Shown here one piece after another: positions 43,326 to 50,975 of a stretch of 64,000 nucleotides of DNA. A model generated the notes under the pieces. The model was not told the DNA's origin. It saw nothing but the letters and a program-made list of their open reading frames with translations, and did no database searches. Positions within the stretch are counted from its first letter, which is position 1; each line of letters starts with the position of its first letter. The position numbers and the translations under genes are program-made. The DNA comes from Halorubellus sp. JP-L1 (GTDB lineage: Archaea; Halobacteriota; Halobacteria; Halobacteriales; Natrialbaceae): the NCBI RefSeq assembly GCF_011440375.1, contig NZ_JAAOIR010000002.1, positions 1-64,000 on the forward strand. The letters are read 5' to 3'.

Positions 43326-43387
43326 ACCGCTCTCGTCGCGAGTAGGAACTGATAACTGACCGAGTAGCGGATACGCACACAAGATCG

Positions 43388-44890
43388 ATGGAACTGAAAG
43401 CGACACACGTCGCGGTCCTGGAGACCGCGGACGCGACCGAGCCGCGGTCGGTCGACGCGATCGCCGACGAGTCCGGGGAACCGCCGGAGTCCGTCGTCGG
43501 CGCGGCGTTCGACCTGGCCGAGCGCGGGCTCGTCGACGTGACCGAGCGCGTCGAGGAGTCGGTGGCCCTGACCGCGGAAGGCGAGAGGTATCGTGACGCG
43601 GGCCTCCCGGAGGTCCGATTGTACCGAGCGGCGAAGGCGGCCGGTGCGACCGGCGACGAGGCGGTGCCGATGGGCGAGGTCATCGGCGCGAGCGACCTCG
43701 GCGACGCCGTGGACATCGCGCTCGCGAACTACGCCCGGAAGGGGTACGGCGTCGTCGAGAGCGGCGAGATCACTGCCGACGCGGACGCGGCCCCGGACGC
43801 GGACCCGGAGGCGGCGGCGCTCGACGCGGTCGCTGCTGGCGAGGCCGTCGACGACGACGTCCGCGAGAACCTCGAGCGCCGGAACCTCGTCGAGGTGACA
43901 GAGCGCACGCTCCGGTTCGTGGAACTGACCGAGGACGGCGTCACCGCGCTCATGGAGGGCGTGGAGGCGACCGACGCCGTCGGTCAGGTGACGCCGGAGC
44001 TGCTGTCCTCGGGCGAGTGGCGCGAAGCGGAGTTCGCCGAGTACGACGTCGAGGCGGACGCGGACGTCGAGTACGGCGGGAAGGAGCACGTGCTTCGCCA
44101 GACCGCCGAGCGCGTGAAGGACGTCCTCGTCGGGATGGGTTTCGAGGAGATGGACGGCCCGCACGCGGACGCGGAGTTCTGGATCAACGACTGCCTGTTC
44201 ATGCCCCAGGACCATCCCGCTCGCACGCACTGGGACCAGTTCGCGCTCGACGTGCCGCCGATGCAGGACCTCCCCGAAGAGCTCATGGCGCGCGTCGAGG
44301 ACGCGCACCGGAACGGCGTCGGCGAGGACGGCGACGGCTATCACTCGCCGTGGGGCGAGGAGATGGCGCGCGGCGTCGACCTGCGCGGGCACACCACATC
44401 GCTGTCCATGCGATACCTCTCCGGGCACGCGGTCGGCGACCTGGAACCGCCCCAGCGGTACTTCTCCGTGGAGAAGGTGTACCGGAACGATACCCTGGAC
44501 GCGACGCACCTCCTGGAGTTCTTCCAGATCGAGGGCTGGGTGATGGCCGAAGACCTCAGCGTGCGCGACCTCATGGGGACGTTCGAGGAGTTCTACGCGC
44601 AGTTCGGCATCACGGACATCGAGTTCAAGCCCCACTACAATCCCTACACGGAGCCGAGCTTCGAGCTGTTCGGCGAGCACCCGGAGACCGGCGAGGTCGT
44701 CGAGATCGGGAACTCGGGGCTGTTCCGCGAGGAGGTCCTGTCGCCGCTGGGCGTGGACTGTGACGTGATGGCGTGGGGGCTCGCGCTGGAGCGCCTGCTG
44801 ATGCTCACGCACGGGTTCGAGGACATCCGTGACGTGCACGGGACGCTCGTCGACCTCGAGTTCCTCCGCGACGAGGAGGTGGTGTACTGA
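43388..44890 (+). CDS. pheS: Phenylalanyl-tRNA synthetase alpha subunit
   Basis: A 500-aa alpha subunit of the (alpha-beta)2 class II enzyme. The N-terminal ~190 residues carry winged-helix tRNA-binding domains with an acidic insertion (TADADAAPDADPEAA). The catalytic core follows: motif 1 around FEEMDGPHADAEFWIND, RGHTTSLSMRYL, motif 2 RYFSVEKVYRNDTLDATHL, FEQ-type FQIEGWVM, and motif 3 AWGLALERLLML. The stop overlaps the pheT start by 1 base (TGATG). Upstream lies the leader ORF and hairpins. Confidence 0.96.
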   Translation: MELKATHVAVLETADATEPRSVDAIADESGEPPESVVGAAFDLAERGLVDVTERVEESVALTAEGERYRDAGLPEVRLYRAAKAAGATGDEAVPMGEVIGASDLGDAVDIALANYARKGYGVVESGEITADADAAPDADPEAAALDAVAAGEAVDDDVRENLERRNLVEVTERTLRFVELTEDGVTALMEGVEATDAVGQVTPELLSSGEWREAEFAEYDVEADADVEYGGKEHVLRQTAERVKDVLVGMGFEEMDGPHADAEFWINDCLFMPQDHPARTHWDQFALDVPPMQDLPEELMARVEDAHRNGVGEDGDGYHSPWGEEMARGVDLRGHTTSLSMRYLSGHAVGDLEPPQRYFSVEKVYRNDTLDATHLLEFFQIEGWVMAEDLSVRDLMGTFEEFYAQFGITDIEFKPHYNPYTEPSFELFGEHPETGEVVEIGNSGLFREEVLSPLGVDCDVMAWGLALERLLMLTHGFEDIRDVHGTLVDLEFLRDEEVVY

Positions 44891-46869
44891 TGCCCGTCGT
44901 CGACGTGCATCCCGACGAGCTACGGGAGCTGACGGGTCACGAAGAGAAATCGGACGAGGAGCTCAAGGACGACCTGTTCGGGCTCGGCCTCGAGTTCGAG
45001 GGCGAGACCGAGGACGGCGCGTTCGAACTCGAGTTCGCGCCGGATCGCCTCGACCGTCTCAGCGTCGAGGGCGTCGCGCGGAGCCTCCGGTACCACTACG
45101 GCGACGACCGCGGCGTCTACGTTCCGAACACGAACGACGCGGACTGGACGATCCAGGTGGACGACAGCGTGCCCGACGAGCGCCCGTACGTCACGGGCGC
45201 CGTCGTTCGGGACGTGGACCTCGATGAGGACGCGCTGGATTCGCTCATCCAGCTCCAGGAGAAGCTGCACGCGACGATGGGTCGCAAGCGCGCGAAGGGC
45301 GCCATCGGCATCCACGACCTGACGATGCTGAAGGGAGCGCAAGTCGAGCGGGACGATGATGCGACCGGCGACGGGGAGGACGTCGGTGACGTCGGCGACG
45401 ACGTGCGGGTCGTGGAGACGAACAAGTCCATCTCGTACGTCGGCGTCGAGCCGGACGAGGACGCGTTCGTGCCGCTGGACTCCGATAGCGAGCTGACGCC
45501 CGCCGAGGTCCTCGAATCGCACGCGACGGGCCGGGAGTACGCGGACCTCGTCGCCGAGTACGAGCGGTATCCGGCGATCTACGACGACCTCGGGCTGTTC
45601 TCGTTCCCGCCGGTCATCAACGGTCGCCGGACGGAGGTGTCGACGGACTCGCGGAACCTCCTCGTGGAGATGACGGGCACGGACCAGTGGACGATCGACA
45701 AGATGCTGAACGTCGTCTGTTATGCGCTCGAAGCACGTGGGGCGACGATCGAGGACGTCCAGGTCGAGTACCCGGACAGCGGCGTGTACGCCGCGGACGA
45801 CCGCGCGAATCCGGGGGCGACGCTCGTCCGCCCGGACCTGACCCTCGACGAGAAGCGGGTCGCGCACGACCGCATCGAGCGCGTGCTCGGCGTCCCGCTG
45901 GACGCGAGCGAGGTCGCGGACCTCGCGGAGCGCGCCGGGCTCGACGCCGCACCGGTCGATACGGCGACCGGGGCGCATCCCGAAGCGGCCGCGGGGACCG
46001 GAAGCGACCTGCCCGACGACCCGCGGGGGGAAATCGAGGGGTCGGGGGCGACGACGGCGAGCGCGGACCGAGCCGGCGGGAGTGGGGACGCCGAACCCGC
46101 GGGGTCGACCGTCGAGGGCGACCTCGTCTACGACGTCGACGTGCCGCCGTACCGCGTGGACGTCCTCCACGCGCTGGACGTCGTGGACGACGTCGGTCGC
46201 GCGTACGGCTTCAACGAACTCGACCCGAAGGCGCCGGACGTGTCGACGAACGGCGGCCGGCACGAGCGCTCGCGCCTGGAACGCGCGGTCCGTAGCCAGC
46301 TCGTCGGCCTCGGGTTCCAGGACTTGCTGAACTTCCACATGGTCGCGAGCGAGGAGAACTACGACCGCATGAACCTGACTGCCGCCGACAGCGCCGCCGA
46401 CGCGGACGCGCTCGGCGCGGCGCCGCCGGTGACGATCACGGAGCCGTACAGCGAGGACTACGAGCAGTTGCGGTCGTGGGCGCTCCCGAGTCTCGCGCTG
46501 GTCCTGGAGAACAACACGCACCGCGCGTACCCCCAGGACCTCGCGGAGATCGGCCTGGTCGCGCACGTCGACCCAGACGAACCCACGGGCGTCCGCGAGG
46601 AACGCCACGTCGCCGCGGTGCTCGCTCGCGCCGACGCCTCCTACGAGGACGCCAAGAGCCGCCTGCAGGCGCTCGCGCGGAACTTCGACGCGGACCTGGA
46701 GACGCCGCCGACGGCACACCCGTCGTTCATCGACGGCCGGACCGCGAGCGTCGTCCTCGACGGCGAGGAGGCTGGCGTCGTCGGCGAACTCCACCCGAGC
46801 GTGCTCGTCGAGCACGATCTGGAGGTGCCGGCGGTCGGGTTCGAGTTCGACCTCGGAGCGCTCGAGTAA
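44890..46869 (+). CDS. pheT: Phenylalanyl-tRNA synthetase beta subunit
   Basis: A 659-aa archaeal-type beta subunit with B3/B4 editing region (~95-260), B5 DNA-binding-like domain, and a catalytic-like module (~430-600: RSQLVGLGFQDLLNFHMV...). A halophilic low-complexity insertion (~360-405, Gly/Ala/Asp/Ser) interrupts B5, between LAERAGLDAAPVD and YDVDVPPYRVDVLHALD. The last 17 codons are repeated 133 bases downstream with only synonymous changes and their own stop. Translation is coupled to pheS. Confidence 0.95.
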   Translation: MPVVDVHPDELRELTGHEEKSDEELKDDLFGLGLEFEGETEDGAFELEFAPDRLDRLSVEGVARSLRYHYGDDRGVYVPNTNDADWTIQVDDSVPDERPYVTGAVVRDVDLDEDALDSLIQLQEKLHATMGRKRAKGAIGIHDLTMLKGAQVERDDDATGDGEDVGDVGDDVRVVETNKSISYVGVEPDEDAFVPLDSDSELTPAEVLESHATGREYADLVAEYERYPAIYDDLGLFSFPPVINGRRTEVSTDSRNLLVEMTGTDQWTIDKMLNVVCYALEARGATIEDVQVEYPDSGVYAADDRANPGATLVRPDLTLDEKRVAHDRIERVLGVPLDASEVADLAERAGLDAAPVDTATGAHPEAAAGTGSDLPDDPRGEIEGSGATTASADRAGGSGDAEPAGSTVEGDLVYDVDVPPYRVDVLHALDVVDDVGRAYGFNELDPKAPDVSTNGGRHERSRLERAVRSQLVGLGFQDLLNFHMVASEENYDRMNLTAADSAADADALGAAPPVTITEPYSEDYEQLRSWALPSLALVLENNTHRAYPQDLAEIGLVAHVDPDEPTGVREERHVAAVLARADASYEDAKSRLQALARNFDADLETPPTAHPSFIDGRTASVVLDGEEAGVVGELHPSVLVEHDLEVPAVGFEFDLGALE

Positions 46870-46878
46870 GCCTGAAGG

Positions 46879-46889
46879 GGCGTTTTTTC
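46879..46889 (+). terminator. T-rich terminator after pheT
   Basis: ggcgttttttc lies 10 bases after the pheT stop; the run of six T is a typical archaeal terminator for the pheST transcript. Confidence 0.6.
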
Positions 46890-46905
46890 ACCCATGTTTT
46901 GCGGG

Positions 46906-46930
46906 TCCCGAGCGGAGCGAGGGACCCGGT
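46906..46930. other. Inverted repeat between the two pheT tails
   Basis: Arms GGGTCCC and GGGACCC flank gagcggagcga, which is itself semi-symmetric. Such 'gagcgnagcga' hairpins are common in haloarchaeal intergenic DNA. It sits between the pheT terminator and the duplicated tail and may be part of the imported segment. Confidence 0.6.
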
Positions 46931-46998
46931 AAAAGATGGTCGTAGTACGATCTGGAGGTACCGGCGGTCGGGTTCGAGTTCGACCTCGGGGCGCTCGA

Positions 46999-47190
46999 TT
47001 GACATCCTCCCCGCCCTGAAGGGAGGGGATTTCTCTTCGGTCCCCCGTAAGCCGCCGCTATCGGCGGTCGACTCCTGACACGTTCCTCGTTCTCGGCAGT
47101 CCTTCGCTTCGCTTACCAGGTTCCGTCTGGGAAGGGACGGGTTCGTTCCAGTTGTAACGATTAGGCGTCACCCCCTTTCCTCGGTCTGGC
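46999..47190 (-). mobile_element. Remnant right end of an IS200/IS605-family (tnpB) element
   Basis: Read on the minus strand, the end is a hairpin ccctcccttcagggcgggg followed by aggatgtca, the characteristic terminus of haloarchaeal IS1341/IS605-type elements. Internal to it are a second hairpin (CCGCCG-ATAG-CGGCGG on the minus strand, ~47052-47067) and the 3' part of a tnpB-like frame. The rest of the element and its left end are missing: a normal + strand gene starts at 47202. The right-end RNA region (omegaRNA/reRNA position) is preserved, so a guide-like RNA could still be made; that is inference. Confidence 0.65.
47058..47186 (-). pseudogene. TnpB C-terminal fragment
   Basis: About 42 codons open on the minus strand, reading KGVTPNRYNWNEPVPSQ, then TEPGKRSEGLPRTRNVSG and a stop at 47058. 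The Asn/Trp/Pro-rich, basic composition and its place just before the right-end hairpin match the C-terminal tail of haloarchaeal TnpB proteins, from memory. No catalytic (RuvC or zinc) residues remain, so it is a dead 3' remnant. Confidence 0.5.
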
Positions 47191-47201
47191 TTCCTCCCAG
47201 T

Positions 47202-48413
47202 ATGGACGAACTGACTGAGGCTGACGATGGTGGCGGACGCCGCGAGTTGCTGGACGACGTCTTCGCCTGCCTGGGGAGCGGCGAGCGCCGTCGGGTCCTC
47301 GAACTCGCGCTCGATCGGGCGCCCGACGCGGTGGGCGTCGAGGAGGCGGTTAGCGTGCTCGCTGCCCGGGCGGACGACGACGACGCGACGGCGTCGGCGG
47401 AGCGGGAGGCGAAGACTGCGCTCCGTCACGCGCACCTCCCGAAGCTATCCGCGGCCGGCCTGCTCGAGCACGACGCCGACGCGGGCGCGTTCGCGCTCGC
47501 GGATCATCCCGCGTTCGAGGACTCGAGAATCGTCGGCGTCGTCGAGGGCGACGTCGAGGACAGTCCCGAGTCGCTCGATACCTTCCTCGCGGCGATCTCT
47601 GACGCGCGTCGTCGAGCGGTCCTCGACGTGCTCAGCCATCAGTTCGGCCGGATTCACGTGGAGACGCTCGCGCGCGAGCTCCTGGCCGACGCGGAGACGA
47701 GCGAGTCCGAGGTCCCTGGCGCGGCCGTCGAGCAGGCGCTCGGAGGCCTCCATCACGTCGACCTCCCGGCGCTCTCCGACGCGGGACTGGTGGCGTACGA
47801 CGCCGACGCGGGGACGGTCGAGTACCGGGGCCACCCCGAGCTGTCCGTGCCGTGGATGCACTCCGTCCTCGAACCGGCGTTCCGCGGGTCGATCACGGGC
47901 GAGGTCGAGCCAAGCGGCATCGGCGAGATCGAGGGACGCCAGGGGGTCGTCTCGTTCGGGCAGTCCCTGTGCGAGCGCGCCGACGACGAGCTGTTCTGCA
48001 TGTTCACGGACACGGACTTGCTCGAGGCGGGGTGTCTCACGCGGATCAGGGACGCCGCCGACCGCGGCGTCGACGTCTACCTCGGGACGCGCGACCCCGA
48101 CATCAGGGCGTACGTCCGCGAGAACGCGCCCGAGGTCGTGCTCTGGGAGCCCAACACGGACTGGTTGAACATCCCGGTCGCCGGCGACCGCGTCGGTCGA
48201 CTGGTGCTGGCCGACCGCGAAGCCGTCATGCTCGGGACGCTCCTGGAGGAGGAGACCGACGGCGTCCACGAGGAGCAGGCGATCGTCGGCGAGGGCGAGC
48301 ACGACACGCTCGTCACGATGATCACCCAGCTCCTCCGCCCGCACCTGGAGACGATCGACGACGAAGTGGACGACGTCGAAGCGGACGACGTCGAAGCGAT
48401 GCTCCCGCTGTAA
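47202..48413 (+). CDS. Double winged-helix protein with TrmB/PLD-like sensor
   Basis: A 403-aa predicted transcription regulator. Two similar N-terminal HTH units (~13-105 and ~120-225; both contain RRxVLxLx...LPxLSxAGLxxxDADAG), of the DUF7344 kind, are probably tandem duplicates. The C-terminal ~165 residues (~232-395) resemble the PLD-like sensor half of haloarchaeal regulators (QSLCERADDELFCMFTDTDLLEAGCLTRIRDAADRGVDVYLGTRDPDIRAYV). The ligand is unknown. Its promoter must lie in or beyond the IS remnant, since only 12 bases separate them. Confidence 0.82.
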   Translation: MDELTEADDGGGRRELLDDVFACLGSGERRRVLELALDRAPDAVGVEEAVSVLAARADDDDATASAEREAKTALRHAHLPKLSAAGLLEHDADAGAFALADHPAFEDSRIVGVVEGDVEDSPESLDTFLAAISDARRRAVLDVLSHQFGRIHVETLARELLADAETSESEVPGAAVEQALGGLHHVDLPALSDAGLVAYDADAGTVEYRGHPELSVPWMHSVLEPAFRGSITGEVEPSGIGEIEGRQGVVSFGQSLCERADDELFCMFTDTDLLEAGCLTRIRDAADRGVDVYLGTRDPDIRAYVRENAPEVVLWEPNTDWLNIPVAGDRVGRLVLADREAVMLGTLLEEETDGVHEEQAIVGEGEHDTLVTMITQLLRPHLETIDDEVDDVEADDVEAMLPL

Positions 48414-48507
48414 CGGCCGGGCCACCACTGAAGTCGGCCGTCCGTCCGGCGGACCCGGGACGACGAGCGCGCCGCGTCGGGGTCGCTCGGTAGCGGATGC
48501 GCGACGG

Positions 48508-49668
48508 TCAGAGGAGCGCGTTCTCGATTCGCTCGCCGAGCTCTTCGAGTCTCTCGACGGGTTCGTTGCTGAAGACGATGCGGACGTACTGGTCGCTGTT
48601 CTCGTCGCCCCAGTGGCGCATCGGGGTGGCCGCGACCTTGCTCTCCTCGAGCAGGCGGTCGGAGGCAGTCGAGGAGTCGTACCCGAGTTCTTCGACGTTC
48701 ATGAGCTGCATCCAGCCGCCCTTCGAGGGGACGGTGGTGACGCCGACGTCCCGGAGCTGTTCGGTGACGGTGTCGCGCCGTCGCTGGAGTTCGGGGACGT
48801 ACTCGTTCGGTTCGAAGTCGGACTCGATGGCGGCGAGCGCGCCCGCCTGCCCGATGCCGCCGGGCGTCGTCGTGTTGTAGATGTGGGTTCGCGCGGCGTC
48901 GTTCATGAACTCCTCGGGGCCGACGATCCAGCCGACGCGCCAGCCGATCATGCCGTAGGACTTCGTGACGGAGCCCGCGATGACGGTTCGTTCGGCCATC
49001 CCGTCGAGGGAGGCGGGGTGGATGAGGGGGAGGTCGTCGAAGAGGACGGACTCCCAGATGGCGTTGTACAGCAGCCAGACGTCGTGCTTCTGGCAGAGGT
49101 CGCTGATGGTTTCCCACTCCTCGCGGTTCAGGACCGCGCCGGACGGCATCGACGGGTTGACGAGGAGGAGGACCTCGGTGTCGTCCGTCACCGTCTCCTC
49201 GAGCGCGTCGACGTCGAGCCGCCACTCGTCGCCGGCGTTCTCGTAGGGGACGAACGACGGTTCGCCGCCGGCGAGCCGGGTGCGGTTTATCATCCCCGCG
49301 TAGATGGGGTCGGTGAGGACGACCTCGTCGCCGGGGTCGATCATCGCGAGCAACGAGTCGAGCACGCTCTCGCCCGTGCTACAGGTGATGACGACGTTCT
49401 CCTTCCCGTAGTCCTGACCGGAGCGGTCGTTCGTCTGGCCGGCGACCGCCTCGCGGAGGTCCTCCTTCCCGATGAAGGGGAGGTAGCTGTTCGCGTCGAA
49501 CGTGCCGACGGCGTCGCGCGTGGCTTCCTTCACCTCCTCGGGGAGTAGCTCGGACATGAGGTTCACGTCGAGGTTCTCGAGGCGCAGTACCTCCGGGTCG
49601 TCGCCCGCAGCGTTGGCGACCTCGTCGATGTCGAAGCCTGGGACGTCCTGCAGTCGATCGGTAGTCAT
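48508..49668 (-). CDS. PLP-dependent aminotransferase, class I/II
   Basis: A 386-aa fold-type I aminotransferase. Cofactor motifs: TCSTGESVLDSLLAMI (phosphate loop), VNPSMPSGAVLNREEW (the usual N-P-x-N-P-T-G block, here with Ser and Met), YNAIWESVLFDD (D/Y pair variant), and the Lys in GSVTKSYGMIGWRVGW. Arg in YVRIVFSNEP binds the substrate carboxylate. The altered N-P-S-M-P-S-G and N-x-x-W-E in place of D-E/D-x-Y suggest a distinct specificity. Divergent from the M29 peptidase gene. Confidence 0.9.
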   Translation of the reverse strand: MTTDRLQDVPGFDIDEVANAAGDDPEVLRLENLDVNLMSELLPEEVKEATRDAVGTFDANSYLPFIGKEDLREAVAGQTNDRSGQDYGKENVVITCSTGESVLDSLLAMIDPGDEVVLTDPIYAGMINRTRLAGGEPSFVPYENAGDEWRLDVDALEETVTDDTEVLLLVNPSMPSGAVLNREEWETISDLCQKHDVWLLYNAIWESVLFDDLPLIHPASLDGMAERTVIAGSVTKSYGMIGWRVGWIVGPEEFMNDAARTHIYNTTTPGGIGQAGALAAIESDFEPNEYVPELQRRRDTVTEQLRDVGVTTVPSKGGWMQLMNVEELGYDSSTASDRLLEESKVAATPMRHWGDENSDQYVRIVFSNEPVERLEELGERIENALL

Positions 49669-49856
49669 GCGGTAGCAATTGACGCGGATGGGGTAATAGT
49701 TCCCCGGCCTGGTTCGGCAGCGACCCCGCCGGAGTATAGTGATTTTTCGTGAAGTACGTCGGCGAGCTGTCTCCTCGTCCGGGCGTCCTCGACGCGGTCG
49801 CGATGGGGGTTCCGGGAATGGAAAGGTGTTTGCGGCACGCTCTCGGATTCCGAGGC

Positions 49857-50960
49857 ATGGACCCGCGAGTTCGCGAGCACGCACAGATCGTCGCCAATCA
49901 CTCCGCTGGCATCGAAGCCGGGGACAACGTCGTCGTCGACGCGCACGGCTCCGCGGGCGACCTCGTGACGGCGCTGTTCGAGGCGTGCGCGGACGTCGGC
50001 GCGAATCCGCTCGCGATATCCCAGCGGATGGGCGACCGGTTCCGGCGCGCGTACCTTCGGAACGCCGACCCGGAGGACTTCGAGTTGCCGAGTCACGAGA
50101 TGGCGCTGTTCGAGGAGATGGACGTCTACGTCGCGATCCGCTCGGGTGGGAACGTCACGCAGACGAGCGACGTCGACAGCGACGTCCAGATGGCGTACGA
50201 CAAGGCGCGTCGGCCGCTGCTGGAGGAGCGCCTGGGGAAGACGTGGGTGCTCACGCAGTACCCGACTGACTCGTTCGCGCAGCTCGCGGAGATGAGCACG
50301 GAGGGCTACGAGAACTTCGTCTGGGACGCCGTGAACAAGGACTGGGACGAGCAGGGTGCGTTCCAGCAGCAGATGGTGGAGATACTCGACGCGGGCGAGG
50401 AGGTCCGCATCGTCTCCGGCGACAGCACCGACGTGACGATGAGCGTCGCGGGGAACGAGACCCTGAACGACACCGCGGAACGCAACCTCCCCGGCGGCGA
50501 GGTGTTCACCGCACCGGTCAAGGACTCCGTCGAGGGCGAGGTACTGTTCGACAAGCCGCTCTACCACCAGGGCCGCGAGATCACGGACGTCCGCCTCGTC
50601 TTCGAGGGCGGGCAAGTGGTCGAGCACGAGGCGGCGAAGAACGAGGCCGTCCTCACTGGCGTCCTGAACACGGACGAGGGCGCGCGCTACCTCGGCGAAC
50701 TCGGCATCGGGATGAACCGCGACATCACCGAGTTCACGTACAACATGCTGTTCGACGAGAAGATGGGCGACACCGTCCACATGGCGGTCGGGCGCGCGTA
50801 CGACGCCACCGTCGGCGACGAGAACGAACAGAACGACTCCGCCGTGCACGTCGACATGATCGTCGACATGAGCGAGGACTCGCGCATCGAGGTCGACGGC
50901 GAGGTCGTCCAGCGCAACGGCACGTTCCGTTTCGAAGACGGGTTCGAGGACGAGGCCTGA
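49857..50960 (+). CDS. Aminopeptidase, M29 (AmpS/T) family
   Basis: A 367-aa metallo-aminopeptidase that removes N-terminal residues from cytosolic peptides. N-terminal domain ~1-125; catalytic region ~225-367. Metal ligands in the M29 order: Glu in AKNEAVL, Glu in LGELGIG, His in DTVHMAVG, and His/Asp in AVHVDMI, with the Tyr in GRAYDAT. The ATG at 49857 gives the family start; upstream in-frame sequence is rejected. It could use peptides taken up by the dpp-type transporter, which is speculation. Confidence 0.9.
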   Translation: MDPRVREHAQIVANHSAGIEAGDNVVVDAHGSAGDLVTALFEACADVGANPLAISQRMGDRFRRAYLRNADPEDFELPSHEMALFEEMDVYVAIRSGGNVTQTSDVDSDVQMAYDKARRPLLEERLGKTWVLTQYPTDSFAQLAEMSTEGYENFVWDAVNKDWDEQGAFQQQMVEILDAGEEVRIVSGDSTDVTMSVAGNETLNDTAERNLPGGEVFTAPVKDSVEGEVLFDKPLYHQGREITDVRLVFEGGQVVEHEAAKNEAVLTGVLNTDEGARYLGELGIGMNRDITEFTYNMLFDEKMGDTVHMAVGRAYDATVGDENEQNDSAVHVDMIVDMSEDSRIEVDGEVVQRNGTFRFEDGFEDEA

Positions 50961-50975
50961 GGCGTCGCCGTCGAT

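Larger units (their letters stand above)
46816..46998 (+). repeat. Second copy of the pheT 3' end
   Basis: Bases 46816-46865 (last codons of pheT) recur at 46949-46998 with 48/50 identity. Both differences are synonymous (GTG/GTA and GGA/GGG). The real gene ends GAG TAA, while the echo ends GAT TGA and runs straight into the transposon-like right end. Confidence 0.93.

Noticed and set aside
43388-43400. Leader ORF and pheS as one frame
   Set aside because: The leader has its own stop at 43256-43258 and pheS starts 130 bases later; stops and hairpins intervene.
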